DNA of 64,000 bases from Nonomuraea muscovyensis (GTDB lineage Bacteria; Actinomycetota; Actinomycetes; Streptosporangiales; Streptosporangiaceae). A program made the position numbers and the translations under genes. This document shows, in pieces, positions 7,663 through 16,612 of this stretch. The stretch is from assembly GCF_014207745.1 (NCBI RefSeq), contig NZ_JACHJB010000001.1, positions 1 through 64,000 of the forward strand. Reading direction: 5' to 3'. How positions within the stretch are numbered: position 1 is the first letter of the stretch; each line of letters begins with the position of its first letter. The notes under the pieces were generated by a model, which saw only the letters and a program-made list of their open reading frames with translations, was not told the origin of the DNA and did no database searches.

Positions 7663-9165
7663 ATGCGTCGTTGGAGCCTGGCGGGCCAGATGCTGGTCCT
7701 GCAGCTCGTCGTGGTCGCGGTGACCGTGACGGGCGGCGCCGCGCTGATGTCGGTGCTGGCGCAGCAGGTGGTGGGCACCGAGGCCGCCGCCATGTCCAAG
7801 GCCGTGGCGCTCAGCGTCGCGTCCTCTCCCGACGTGCTCGCCGCGCTCGGCGAGCCGTCGCCCACGAGGAGGCTGCAGCCGTACGCCGAGCGGGTGCGCG
7901 CGGAGACCGGGGTCGACTTCGTCACCATCATGAAACCCGACGGCACGCGCTACACCCACCCCAACCCGGCGGAGATCGGGCGCGGCTTCCTCGGGCGCAT
8001 CGACAGGGCGGTGCGCGGCGAGGCGTTCACCGAGACCTACACCGGCACGCTCGGCCCGTCGGTGCGCGCCGTCGTGCCCGTCCACGTCGACGACGGGTCG
8101 GTCGGCGCCCTGGTGAGCGCCGGCATCAAGGTCGAGAAGGTGAGCGCCAAGCTGCGCGGGGTGCTCGGCTGGATGGCCGGCATCGTGGCGCTCGCGCTGG
8201 GGCTGGGCGCGGCCGGCACGTGGCTGGTGACGGCGCGGCTGCGCAGGCAGACACACGGGCTCGGCCCGGTCGAGCTGGGCCGCATCCACGAGCACCACGA
8301 CGCGGTGCTGCACGCCGTCCGCGAGGGGCTGCTGCTGGTCGGCAAGGACGGCACGCTGACGCTGTGCAACGACGCCGCCCGCGCGCTGCTGAACCTGCCG
8401 GCCGACGCCGAGGGCCGGCACGTGGCCGACCTGGGCCTGCCGGACGTGCTGGCCGGGCGCGAGCAGGAGAGCATCCACCTGGTCGGCGACCGGGTGCTCG
8501 CCGTCAACAGCGCCGCCAGCCGGCTCGGCACGGTGGTGACCGTACGCGACCACACCGAGCTGCAGGCGCTGGCCGGGCAGCTCGACGCCGAGCGCGGCTT
8601 CGCCGAGTCACTGCGGTCGGCGGCGCACGAGTCGGCCAACCGGCTGCACACGGTCGTCACGCTGGTGGAGCTGGGCCGCACGGAGGAGGCGGTGGCGTTC
8701 GGCACGGCGGAGCTGCGGGCGGCGCAGGAGCTCACCGACCGGGTGATGGGCGCGGTGCGCGAGCCGGTGCTCGCGGCGCTGCTGCTCGGCAAGAGCGCCG
8801 AGGCCGCCGAACGCGGCACCGAACTGCTGATCAGCGAGGACAGCGAGCTGGACGACCTGGGCCTGGACGTGCGCGACCTGGTGACGATCGTCGGCAACCT
8901 GATCGACAACGCCGTCGAGGCGGCGGCCGGCCGGGTGGAGGTCCGGGTCCGCGGCGACGCCTCCGGCCTGCTCGTCACGGTGGCCGACGACGGGCCCGGC
9001 CTGACGACGCCTGAGGCGTTCAGGAGAGGGTGGACCACCAAGGGCGACGGGCACGGGCTGGGCCTGGCGCTCGTCGGGCAGGCGGTGCGGCGGCTGGGGG
9101 GCACGATCGAGGTGGCCGGGTCGGTGTTCACGGTGCGGCTGCCGGCGCCGGAGCGGGTCTCATGA
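7663..9165 (+). CDS. DcuS/CitA-type sensor histidine kinase (C4-dicarboxylate or citrate sensing)
   Basis: A 500-residue kinase of the citrate/fumarate-sensor class. A first membrane segment (about 10-32) is followed by an extracytoplasmic PASC-type sensor with the family signature VDFVTIMKPDGTRYTHPNP and IGRGFLGRI, then a second membrane helix at about 167-190. A cytoplasmic PAS-like region precedes the SpoOB-type phosphoacceptor stretch SAAHESANRLHT (His322). The ATPase domain has GNLIDNAVEAA, VADDGPGL and GHGLGLALVGQAV. The ATG at 7663 follows GGAGAGG; an upstream TTG at 7633 is less likely. The stop overlaps the response regulator start as ATGA. With divergent dctA it forms a classic dicarboxylate sensing and uptake unit. 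Confidence 0.9.
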   Translation: MRRWSLAGQMLVLQLVVVAVTVTGGAALMSVLAQQVVGTEAAAMSKAVALSVASSPDVLAALGEPSPTRRLQPYAERVRAETGVDFVTIMKPDGTRYTHPNPAEIGRGFLGRIDRAVRGEAFTETYTGTLGPSVRAVVPVHVDDGSVGALVSAGIKVEKVSAKLRGVLGWMAGIVALALGLGAAGTWLVTARLRRQTHGLGPVELGRIHEHHDAVLHAVREGLLLVGKDGTLTLCNDAARALLNLPADAEGRHVADLGLPDVLAGREQESIHLVGDRVLAVNSAASRLGTVVTVRDHTELQALAGQLDAERGFAESLRSAAHESANRLHTVVTLVELGRTEEAVAFGTAELRAAQELTDRVMGAVREPVLAALLLGKSAEAAERGTELLISEDSELDDLGLDVRDLVTIVGNLIDNAVEAAAGRVEVRVRGDASGLLVTVADDGPGLTTPEAFRRGWTTKGDGHGLGLALVGQAVRRLGGTIEVAGSVFTVRLPAPERVS

Positions 9166-9836
9166 TCTCCGTGCTGGTGGTCGAGGACGAGGACATCACC
9201 GCCGAGGCCAACCGCATCTACGTCGAGCGGGTGCCCGGCTTCCGGGTGGCCGGGGTGGTGCGGTCCGGCGGGGAGGCGCTGCGCTTCCTGCGCGGCACGC
9301 CGGTCGACCTCATCCTGCTCGACCTCTACCTGCCCGACATGCACGGGCTGGAGGTGTGCCGGGCCGTGCGGGCGGGCGGGCTGCTGTGCGACGTGATCGC
9401 GATCACCTCGGCGCGCGACCTGGCCATGGTGCGCTCGGCGGTGTCGCTGGGCGTCACGCAGTACCTGCTCAAGCCGTTCGCGTTCGCTGCCCTGCAGGAG
9501 AAGCTGACCCGCTACGCCCGCTTCCGCAAAGAGGCCGGCGAGATCGTCGGGCAGGGCGACGTGGACCGGTTCCTCGGCACCCTGCGCGGCACGACCGAGC
9601 TGCCCAAGGGCATGTCGCAGGACACCCTCGACACGGTCGTCGCCGAGCTGCGGGCCCGGCCCGAGGGCGTCTCGGCGCAGGCCGTGGGCGCGGCGGCCGG
9701 GGTGTCGAGGGTGACGGCCCGCCGCTACCTGGAGTATCTGGTGGAGCTGGGCGCGGCGGTGCGCTTCCCCCAGTACGGCGGGGTCGGGCGGCCAGAGTTG
9801 CTCTACCGGATGCCCACGGAAAGTTCAGGGCGCTGA
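9162..9836 (+). CDS. Response regulator, DcuR/CitB family
   Basis: A 224-residue response regulator. The receiver domain (about 1-120) has acidic pocket residues VVEDED, phosphoacceptor Asp54 in LILLDLYLPD, and the conserved Thr and Lys regions (AITSAR, YLLKPF). The C-terminal part resembles CitB-type helix-turn-helix domains (VSAQAVGAAAGVSRVTARRYLEYL). The start at 9162 overlaps the kinase stop by 4 nt (ATGA), so the pair is translationally coupled. It probably activates dctA, perhaps through the GTGACC palindrome upstream of the operon. Confidence 0.9.
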   Translation: MISVLVVEDEDITAEANRIYVERVPGFRVAGVVRSGGEALRFLRGTPVDLILLDLYLPDMHGLEVCRAVRAGGLLCDVIAITSARDLAMVRSAVSLGVTQYLLKPFAFAALQEKLTRYARFRKEAGEIVGQGDVDRFLGTLRGTTELPKGMSQDTLDTVVAELRARPEGVSAQAVGAAAGVSRVTARRYLEYLVELGAAVRFPQYGGVGRPELLYRMPTESSGR

Positions 9837-9900
9837 CGCTGGTCGTTCAATCCCGGCCTCTAGCTTCTGGGTGCAACCCGCGAAGCACTGAGGAGTCACG

Positions 9901-11940
9901 TTGCGCGTCCTGGCCGTAGTTCCCGCCCGCGGAGGTTCGGCGGGCGTCCCCCTGAAGAACCTCGCGAAGGTGGGCGGCGTCCCGCTGGTGGCCCGCGCGG
10001 TACGCGCCTGCCTGCGCGCCGACCTCATCGACACGGTGGTCGTCAGCACCGACCACGCCGGCATCGCCGAGGCGGCCCGGGAGGCGGGTGCGCTGGTCGT
10101 GGACCGCCCGCAGGAGCTGAGCGGCGCGACCGCCTCCAGCGAGTCGGCGGTGCTGCACGCGCTCGACGCGCTCGGCGCCGACCCGGAGGTCGTGGTGCTG
10201 GTCCAGTGCACGAGCGCGTTCATCGACCCGGCCGACCTGTCTGCGGCCGTGCGCAGGGTGCTCGACGGCGAGGCCGACTCGGTGGTGTCGGGGCTGCCGA
10301 CGCACGAGTTCCTGTGGACCGCCGCGGGCGCCGGGGTCAACCACGACCCGGCGTTCCGGCCGCGCCGGCAGGACCGCGAGCCGCAGTTCCGCGAGAACGG
10401 CGCCTTCTACGCCATGCGCGCCTCCGGCCTGCGCGAGCACGGCCACCGCTTCTTCGGCGCCGTCGCCGTGCAGCCGGTGCCGTCGCGGCACGCGATCGAG
10501 ATCGACGAGCCGGAGGACCTGGAGCTGGTGCGCGCCCTCGCGCCGTTCGTGGACGCGCCCGAGCCGATCGACGTGGACGCGGTCATCACCGACTTCGACG
10601 GGGTGCACACCGACGACCGCGCCTACGTCGACTCCGAGGGCCGCGAGATGGTGCTGGTCAGCCGCTCCGACGGGATGGGCGTGGCGCTGCTGCGCAAGGC
10701 CGGGGTCAAGGTGCTGGTGATGTCCACCGAGCAGAACCCGGTCGTCGCCGCGCGGGCGCGCAAGCTGGGCGTGCCGGTGCTGCAGGGCCTGGCCGACAAG
10801 CGGACCGTGCTGCGCGACTGGCTGCGCATCGAGGGGCTCGACCCGGCGCGGGTGGCGTACGTGGGCAACGACGTGAACGACCTGGGCCCGATGGCCGAGG
10901 TGGGCTGGCCGGTGGCCGTGCCCGACGCGCACCCGCGGGTGCGGGCCGCCGCGCGCGCGGTGCTGACCCGGCCGGGGGGCGACGGCGCGGTGCGCGAGCT
11001 GTGCGACCGCGTGGTGGCCGCCCGCCCGGCGCCCGCGCCGCAGCCGGAGGTCAAGGCCAAGCCGCGGCTCGGGCCGGTGGCGATCGGCGACGTGCTGGTG
11101 GGCGACGGCGAGCCGGTGTACGTGATCGGCGAGATCGGCATCAACCACAACGGCGACCTCGACCTCGCGCGCCGGCTGATCGACGTGGCGGCCGACGCGG
11201 GCTGCCAGGCGGTGAAGTTCCAGAAGCGCACCCCGGCCATCTGCGTGCCCGAGGAACAGAAGGGGCAGATCCGGCAGACGCCGTGGGGCGAGATGACGTA
11301 TCTGGAGTACAAGGAGCGCACCGAGTTCGGCCACGACGAGTACCGGCAGATCGCCAAGTACTGCGAGGAGCGCGGCCTGCACTGGTTCGCCTCCCCGTGG
11401 GACGTGCCGTCGGTGGAGTTCCTGGAGGAGATGGACGTCGTGACGCACAAGGTGGCCTCGGCCAGCGTCGCCGACCACGAGCTGCTGCGCGCGCTGGCCG
11501 CCACCGGCAAGCCGGTCATCCTGTCCACCGGGATGTCCACGCTGTCGGAGATCGACCAGGCCGTGGAGATCCTCGGCACCGACAAGCTGGTCATGATGCA
11601 CGCGACGTCCACGTACCCGCTGCCTCCCGAGGAGGCGAACCTGCGCACGATCACGACGCTCAAGGAGCGCTACGGCGTGCCGGTCGGCTACTCCGGCCAC
11701 GAGCGCGGACTGCAGATCTCGCTGGCCGCGGTGACGCTCGGCGCGGTCTGCGTGGAGCGGCACATCACGCTCGACCGCACCATGTGGGGCTCCGACCACG
11801 CCGCCTCGCTGGAGCCGGCCGGGCTGGAGCACCTGGTCCGCGACATCCGGATCATCGAGCAGGCCCTGGGCGACGGCGTCAAGCGCGTCTTCCCCGGCGA
11901 GGAGGCCCCCAAGGCCCGCCTGCGTCGCGTGACCGTCTGA
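9901..11940 (+). CDS. Trifunctional nonulosonic acid enzyme: CMP-sialate cytidylyltransferase / HAD phosphatase / NeuB synthase fusion
   Basis: A 679-residue fusion of three sialic-acid-type enzymes. Residues 1-220 are a NeuA-like cytidylyltransferase (VLAVVPARGGSAGVPLKNL; a conserved RQD motif in PRRQDREPQFREN). Residues 221-370 are a KdsC-like HAD phosphatase with nucleophile Asp231 and Asp233 in ITDFDGVHTDD and the late GNDVNDL motif. Residues 391-679 are a NeuB condensing barrel (VYVIGEIGINHNGD, AVKFQKR, KVASASV, ILSTGMS, YSGHERG). The usual C-terminal SAF (antifreeze-like) domain of NeuB is missing. Together these could condense ManNAc(-6P) with PEP, remove phosphate and activate the acid as the CMP-sugar. 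The TTG start has GAGGAG about 8 nt upstream. It heads an operon with a GT2 enzyme and a polysialyltransferase-family protein. Neu5Ac versus another nonulosonate cannot be told. Confidence 0.88.
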   Translation: MRVLAVVPARGGSAGVPLKNLAKVGGVPLVARAVRACLRADLIDTVVVSTDHAGIAEAAREAGALVVDRPQELSGATASSESAVLHALDALGADPEVVVLVQCTSAFIDPADLSAAVRRVLDGEADSVVSGLPTHEFLWTAAGAGVNHDPAFRPRRQDREPQFRENGAFYAMRASGLREHGHRFFGAVAVQPVPSRHAIEIDEPEDLELVRALAPFVDAPEPIDVDAVITDFDGVHTDDRAYVDSEGREMVLVSRSDGMGVALLRKAGVKVLVMSTEQNPVVAARARKLGVPVLQGLADKRTVLRDWLRIEGLDPARVAYVGNDVNDLGPMAEVGWPVAVPDAHPRVRAAARAVLTRPGGDGAVRELCDRVVAARPAPAPQPEVKAKPRLGPVAIGDVLVGDGEPVYVIGEIGINHNGDLDLARRLIDVAADAGCQAVKFQKRTPAICVPEEQKGQIRQTPWGEMTYLEYKERTEFGHDEYRQIAKYCEERGLHWFASPWDVPSVEFLEEMDVVTHKVASASVADHELLRALAATGKPVILSTGMSTLSEIDQAVEILGTDKLVMMHATSTYPLPPEEANLRTITTLKERYGVPVGYSGHERGLQISLAAVTLGAVCVERHITLDRTMWGSDHAASLEPAGLEHLVRDIRIIEQALGDGVKRVFPGEEAPKARLRRVTV

Positions 11941-11954
11941 CCGGGTCCCGCGCT

Positions 11955-12947
11955 TTGATCACTCTTTCGGTCGTCGTGCCCGTCCGGGACTGCGCGCGCT
12001 ACATCGGCGACGCGCTGTCCTCGCTGTGCCGCAACAGCCGGGGCGACTTCGAGTTCATCGTGGTGGACGACGGGTCCACGGACGGGACCGGCGACGTCGC
12101 CGACGACTTCCGCGGCGACCTGCCCGGCCTGGCCGTGATCCGCAACCCCGTGCCGCTGGGGCTGGCGGACGCGCGCAACACCGGGCTCGAGGCGGCCACC
12201 GGCCGGTACGTGACGTTCATGGACGGCGACGACTGGCTCGCCCCCGGCCACCTGGAGCGGCTGGTCGCGGCCATCGACGGGCTCGGCTGCGACTTCGTGC
12301 GCACCGACCACGTGCAGGCCGAGGGCCGTAAGCGGGTCGTGCACCGCGCCCCGCTGGCGCGGCGGGACATGGTGCTCGACCCGCGCGAGGCGATCCTGCC
12401 GGCCGGGGTGCGGACCATGGTCGACTACCCGTACGCCTGGGCGGGCGTCTACCGCCGCTCGCTGCACGACCTGCTGCGCTTCCCCGGCTCGCTGCACACC
12501 GCCGAGGACCGGCCGTGGATCTGGCGGCTGCACCAGGAGGCGGCCACGTTCGCCGTGGTGTCGCTCGCCGGGCTCTTCTACCGGCGGCAGGTGGCCGGGT
12601 CGCTGACGCAGGTGGGCGACGAGCGGCAGCTCCACTTCTTCGACGCGTTCGAGCTGGTCTTCAAGGACGTCGAGGAGGAGTTCCGGCCCAAGGCGGTGCG
12701 CAACTTCTGCTCGCTGCTCGCCCACCACCTGCGGCTCGCCGACCGGTTCACGCCGCGGCTGCGGGCCCGCTTCGAGGAGCGCGGCGTCGCCATGGTGCGC
12801 GGCCTGCCGCCGGACCTCGTCGTCGAGTCGCTGGCGGGGATGTCCGCCGAACGCGAGGCCGTCCTGCGGACGCTCCTGCCCGACCTGCCCCCCAGCCCAC
12901 ACGTGCGGTACCGGTCCCGGCCGGGCCGCGACCGGGAGGACCCGTGA
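11955..12947 (+). CDS. Family 2 glycosyltransferase
   Basis: A 330-residue GT-A glycosyltransferase. The N-terminus LSVVVPVRDCARYIGDALSSL is the GT2 nucleotide-binding strand, followed by FIVVDDGSTDGTGDV, GLADARNTGLE and the metal-binding MDGDDWL. There are no membrane segments, so it likely acts at the inner face of the membrane. TTG at 11955 is the first plausible start after the upstream stop at 11940. Its stop overlaps the next gene as GTGA. The C-terminal half (DYPYAWAGVYRRSL, FAVVSLAGLFYRRQ) resembles capsule-type GT2 enzymes. By context it may start or modify the sialic-type glycan; donor and acceptor are unknown. Confidence 0.85.
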   Translation: MITLSVVVPVRDCARYIGDALSSLCRNSRGDFEFIVVDDGSTDGTGDVADDFRGDLPGLAVIRNPVPLGLADARNTGLEAATGRYVTFMDGDDWLAPGHLERLVAAIDGLGCDFVRTDHVQAEGRKRVVHRAPLARRDMVLDPREAILPAGVRTMVDYPYAWAGVYRRSLHDLLRFPGSLHTAEDRPWIWRLHQEAATFAVVSLAGLFYRRQVAGSLTQVGDERQLHFFDAFELVFKDVEEEFRPKAVRNFCSLLAHHLRLADRFTPRLRARFEERGVAMVRGLPPDLVVESLAGMSAEREAVLRTLLPDLPPSPHVRYRSRPGRDREDP

Positions 12948-14230
12948 CCGGACCCGACCCCGCCGGCGCCCCGCAGCGGCGCGACGGCACCACGGTCTGC
13001 TACGCCTCGACCCTGTTCGGCGCGATGTCGCTGGCGGCGGCGATCGACGAGGGCGGCTTCGGCTCCGGCGGCCGGCGCGTCCTGATCGTCTCGACCAACT
13101 CCGCGGTCCCCGAGGTGACCGTGCCGCTCGACCGGACACCCGGGTTCGCGGCACTGCGCTCCCGCTTCGACGAGATCCACTCGTGGAACGAGCTGATCGC
13201 GCCGCTGCACCCGGCCGACTGGCGGGCACGGGTGATCGAGGTGCCGATGATGGAACGGCTGATCCGCGGCCACCTCGGGCTCGGCCGGGTGGACGAGCTG
13301 GTGCTGGAGTCCGTGGCCGTGCCGCCCGCGCGGACGATCGCCGGGCTGGTGCGCGACTGCCCGGTCACCGTCTACTCCGACGGGCTGATGAGCTACGGGC
13401 CGACCCGCGACCCGCTGCCCGCCGACATCTTCCGCCGCGTCACCCGGCTGCTCCACCTCGACCTGGTGCCCGGCCTGACGCCGCTGCTGCTCAGCGAGTA
13501 CGGGGTGCCCGCCGAGGTGCTGCCGGAGGCGGCGTTCCTGAAGGTCGTCCGCGAGGTGGCCGGCACCTCGCCGGGCCTGCCGCACGGGGAGGCGATGATC
13601 CTCGGGCAGTACCTGTCGTCGCTCGGCATCGTCACGCCCGAGGAGGAGGCGGAGCTGCACGAGGGGATGCTGCGCGCGCTGGCCGCCCGCGGGCACACGA
13701 CGATCGTCTTCAAGCCGCACCCGGCCGCCGGGCGTGGCCACACCCGCCTGCTGCGCGCCGCCGCCGGGCGACTGGGCGTGCGACTGGAGGTGGTGGGCGA
13801 GAGCGTGCCCGCCGAGGTGTGCTTCGACGCCTCGCGGCTGAGCCTGGTGGCCGGCTGCTTCTCGACCGGACTGGTGACGGCGCGGCGCTACTTCGGGCTG
13901 CCGGTGGCCTCGTACGGGACCGAGCTGGTGCTGGAGCGGCTCACCCCGTACGAGAACAGCAACCGGGTGCCGGTCACGATCGTGGACGCGTTGCTGCCCC
14001 GGCTGTCGTCGGACGGCGAGCTGCGTGAGCCGCCCGCCGCCGACCTGGCGGCGCTGGTGCGCGGGGTGGGCTACTGCATGCAGGCCGAGGCGTACCCGGA
14101 GCTGCGGCCCGAGGGGGCGGCCTCCTTCGACCCGCGCTACTTCAGGCGCAAGCGCCTGGAGACCCTCGGCCTGGCTCCCCGGCCCACCGCCCTCACCCGC
14201 CTGCGCCGCAGGCTGCGCGCCGCCCTCTGA
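12944..14230 (+). CDS. Polysialyltransferase-family protein (alpha-2,8-polysialyltransferase-like, PF07388)
   Basis: A 428-residue protein resembling bacterial polysialyltransferases. It opens with TTVCYASTLFGAMSLAAAI, has a central VTVYSDGLMSYGP segment, and a later FKPHPAAGRGHTRLL followed by VPAEVCFDASRLSLVAGCFSTGL, the HP and S-rich pattern expected of GT-B enzymes using CMP-sialic acid. The GTG at 12944 overlaps the GT2 stop (GTGA) with GGGAGGA upstream, so the three genes are a coupled operon. Family knowledge: these enzymes polymerise sialic acid on capsular or cell-surface glycans. The family is recognised from motifs by eye, so the linkage made is inference. Confidence 0.75.
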   Translation: MTGPDPAGAPQRRDGTTVCYASTLFGAMSLAAAIDEGGFGSGGRRVLIVSTNSAVPEVTVPLDRTPGFAALRSRFDEIHSWNELIAPLHPADWRARVIEVPMMERLIRGHLGLGRVDELVLESVAVPPARTIAGLVRDCPVTVYSDGLMSYGPTRDPLPADIFRRVTRLLHLDLVPGLTPLLLSEYGVPAEVLPEAAFLKVVREVAGTSPGLPHGEAMILGQYLSSLGIVTPEEEAELHEGMLRALAARGHTTIVFKPHPAAGRGHTRLLRAAAGRLGVRLEVVGESVPAEVCFDASRLSLVAGCFSTGLVTARRYFGLPVASYGTELVLERLTPYENSNRVPVTIVDALLPRLSSDGELREPPAADLAALVRGVGYCMQAEAYPELRPEGAASFDPRYFRRKRLETLGLAPRPTALTRLRRRLRAAL

Positions 14231-14248
14231 TCATCGGGTCACCGGCGG

Positions 14249-14287
14249 CCCGCGCTCGCTGCCCGGCTCCGGGGCCGAGCGGCGCGG
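14249..14287. terminator. Probable bidirectional terminator (imperfect hairpin)
   Basis: Between the convergent polysialyltransferase gene and the DUF6716-like gene, CCCGCGC on the left and GCGCGGG on the right can close an imperfect, very GC-rich hairpin. The pairing in the middle is interrupted, so this call is moderate. Confidence 0.4.
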
Positions 14288-14288
14288 G

Positions 14289-15476
14289 TCAGGGGAAGGC
14301 GCGCAGGTAGCGGCGCACGCGGCGTTTCGCGCGATAGCCGGCGCGGAGCATGGGCGGCGGCACCTCCACGCGCAGGCGGGCGCGGCGCCGGGCGGCGGCG
14401 TGCTCCGGCCCGTCCAGCAGGGAGCGCGGCGGCGTCGCCGGGCCGGCCACCAGGGCCGCGAGCCGTACGGTCCAGTCGTCGCCGCCCGCGGGGTGGAAGT
14501 AGTTGGCCGCGCACCACCCGGCGTCGGCGGTGCGGAACGCGCCGCCGGCCAGGTCGTCGAGCGTGCCGAGCAGGCCGGAGCCCTCGAACACCAGGTTGAT
14601 CATCTCGGCGTTCACCCCGAAGTCGCTGAGCACCAGCGACGGAACGCCGTGCGCGACGGCCTCCAGGGCGGCCGTCGAGCTGACCGTGACGAACCCCGCG
14701 GCCCGCGCGAGTTGCTCGTGCATCGGGCCTGTCTCGAACCCGAGCCGGCCCGGCTCGCCCAGCTCCCGCCAGAGCCGCTGGTAGTGGTGGCGCTCGTTGT
14801 GGGTCTGCCGCTCGTCCTCCCAGGCGCGCAGCTTCACCACCACGTCGAGGTCGGGGCGGTCGGCGGCCAGCCGGGCCAGGGCGCCCAGGATCCGCTCGCG
14901 TTCCTCGCGCTGCCTCGGCACCTTGGCCTGGGTGGCGAACACGACCCGGTCACCGCCGCCTGCCGTGGCGGGCGACCCGCCGCGCGGGCGCAGGAAGGGC
15001 AGCCTCGCCAGGCCGATCGCCCCTCCCCCGCCGAGCCGCGCGGCGATCTCGCCGAACTCGGCCACCTCCCGCCGGCTGTGCAGCACGAACAGGTCGCAGC
15101 CGCTGCGGTACAGCCACGCCTTCTCCGTCGCGGGCACCGAGATGCCCGGCAGGCCGGTGACGAACACCGGCCGCGGCCGCAGCCCGTCCAGCACGTCGGC
15201 CACCAGCACGTCCACGACGGGCCCGGTGCAGGCCACGAGCACCACGTCGGGCCGCATCCGCTCGGCCGTGCGCCGCAGGGCGCGCGCCGACAGCACCTGC
15301 GGCAGGGGCTCGGCGACCGGCGCACCGCTCAGCGCGGCGGCGATCTGGCCCGGCGAGGGGGCGATCGGCGTGCGGATCACCGCGAGCCGCGTCGTGCAGC
15401 CCGGCGGCAGGTCGGCGAGCAGGCAGGCCGCCCATTTCAGGTACGAGTCGGAGTCGGCGACAGCCAGCACCCTCAC
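14289..15476 (-). CDS. Putative glycosyltransferase, DUF6716-like, in sialic acid cluster
   Basis: A 395-residue soluble protein. It opens with VRVLAVADSDSYLKWAACLL, has VVLVACTGPVVDVL and FVTGLPGISVPATEKAWLYR, a mid-region VVFATQAKVPRQREER and a C-terminal FVTVSSTAALEAVAHGVPSLVL, a stretch typical of GT-B donor-binding domains. I recognise it as the actinobacterial DUF6716 type, whose biochemistry I do not know. The GTG at 15476 overlaps the stop of the upstream gene (GTGA), so the two minus-strand genes form an operon converging on the polysialyltransferase. It probably contributes to the same surface glycan. Confidence 0.7.
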   Translation of the reverse strand: MRVLAVADSDSYLKWAACLLADLPPGCTTRLAVIRTPIAPSPGQIAAALSGAPVAEPLPQVLSARALRRTAERMRPDVVLVACTGPVVDVLVADVLDGLRPRPVFVTGLPGISVPATEKAWLYRSGCDLFVLHSRREVAEFGEIAARLGGGGAIGLARLPFLRPRGGSPATAGGGDRVVFATQAKVPRQREERERILGALARLAADRPDLDVVVKLRAWEDERQTHNERHHYQRLWRELGEPGRLGFETGPMHEQLARAAGFVTVSSTAALEAVAHGVPSLVLSDFGVNAEMINLVFEGSGLLGTLDDLAGGAFRTADAGWCAANYFHPAGGDDWTVRLAALVAGPATPPRSLLDGPEHAAARRRARLRVEVPPPMLRAGYRAKRRVRRYLRAFP

Positions 15477-16414
15477 CCGGTGACTCCTGTCAGATGCGAG
15501 CGCAGCGCGGGAGCCGCCCTGCTGGTCCACCAGTCGTCCGGCACGTCGACCGGCTCCACCGCGACGCCGCGCGAGCCGAGGAGCACGCGCAGCGAGGTGA
15601 TCGCGGTCGACGGCAGGCTGAGCACCCGCTGGCCCGGGTCCAGGCCGCGCAGCGTGAGCTCGGCCGGGGCGCCGCCCTCGTGCACGGTGATGCCGGGCCG
15701 CTCGCGGATCAGCGCCACGTCCACGGGGTCCTCGCGCCGGTGCGGGTAGTAGGCGAGCGGCTCCTCGCCGGCCAGGTTCGTGAGCCAGCGCAGGTAGCGG
15801 TCGCGGTGCACCAGGCCGTTGCGGACCAGCGCGGTGCCCAGCACCACGGTGCGCTCGGCCGGACCGGGCTCGGGCGGCTGGGCCCGCAACCAGGCGAAGT
15901 CATGGCGTACCAGGTCGACTCCGGCGCGGCGGACGCCCTCGTCCAGCTCCGCCGAGACCGGCAGCGCGGTGAAGACCGTGACGCGGCTCGCGCGCAGCCG
16001 GACGGCGGCGGCCAGCCCGAGCGCCGCGCGGGCGAACCCGGGCCGGGCGCGCGCCCTCAGCAGCGGCCGATACGGGCCCGCCGCGAGCAGTTCCAGCAAC
16101 CGGATCGTGGCCAGCCCGTCGTCGACGACGACCAGGCGGCGCGGCCCGGCGGTCAGCCAGCGCAGCTGCACCCGGCCGGAGAACGCGTCACCGGCGGCGT
16201 CGAGCCTGCGCGGCAGGTGTTCGGCCGGCTCCGCCAGCTCCAGCCCTTCCGGGAGGGCCATGCGGCGCAGCTCCCGGCGCGTCGCCTTGAGCGCGCGCTG
16301 CCCGGCACGGGGCACGACGGCCGTCGCGGGGCCGAGGAGGCCGGCGTGGTGGGCCTCGACGGCGCACAGCATCTGGAGGGGAGACTCGACCCAGGCCGAC
16401 GCCCGCTCGCGCAC
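15473..16414 (-). CDS. Uncharacterised protein of the sialic/polysialyl cluster
   Basis: A 313-residue protein I do not recognise by name. The start RERASAWVESPLQMLCAVEAH and the late segments RLVVVDDGLATIRLLELL and QRVLSLPSTAITSLRVLL resemble sialyl/polysialyltransferase-like GT-B folds (the family often begins with a short strand plus SPLQ and ends with S-T-A-like motifs), but this is inference from pattern. The GTG at 16414 has GGGAG upstream; reading further upstream adds unsupported residues. It is the first gene of a two-gene operon with the DUF6716-like gene (GTGA overlap) and is divergent from the oxidoreductase at 16613. No signal peptide or membrane helix is apparent. Confidence 0.6.
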   Translation of the reverse strand: MRERASAWVESPLQMLCAVEAHHAGLLGPATAVVPRAGQRALKATRRELRRMALPEGLELAEPAEHLPRRLDAAGDAFSGRVQLRWLTAGPRRLVVVDDGLATIRLLELLAAGPYRPLLRARARPGFARAALGLAAAVRLRASRVTVFTALPVSAELDEGVRRAGVDLVRHDFAWLRAQPPEPGPAERTVVLGTALVRNGLVHRDRYLRWLTNLAGEEPLAYYPHRREDPVDVALIRERPGITVHEGGAPAELTLRGLDPGQRVLSLPSTAITSLRVLLGSRGVAVEPVDVPDDWWTSRAAPALRSHLTGVTG

Positions 16415-16612
16415 TCTGCTCCCTTCGCCGGTTCCCGGCTCAAGCCGGTGCGCCACAAGCTAACCCGGCCGCCTTACGCCTCCGGGAACGACGCGTGAAC
16501 ACTTCCTCCCGCCCGGGACGGAACCGGTCGCCCGGACGGGGGCCCGCCAGCCGAGGGGCAAATGGGGATATAGGTGTCTTTGGGGTAATGAGGGTCGATA
16601 GGATCCGTTGCC

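Noticed and set aside
10206..12947. Very long plus-strand open frame across the sialic fusion gene
   Set aside because: Its first 580 codons are the Arg/Gly/Pro-rich shadow of the fused synthase; only the 3' part from 11955 is a gene (GT2).
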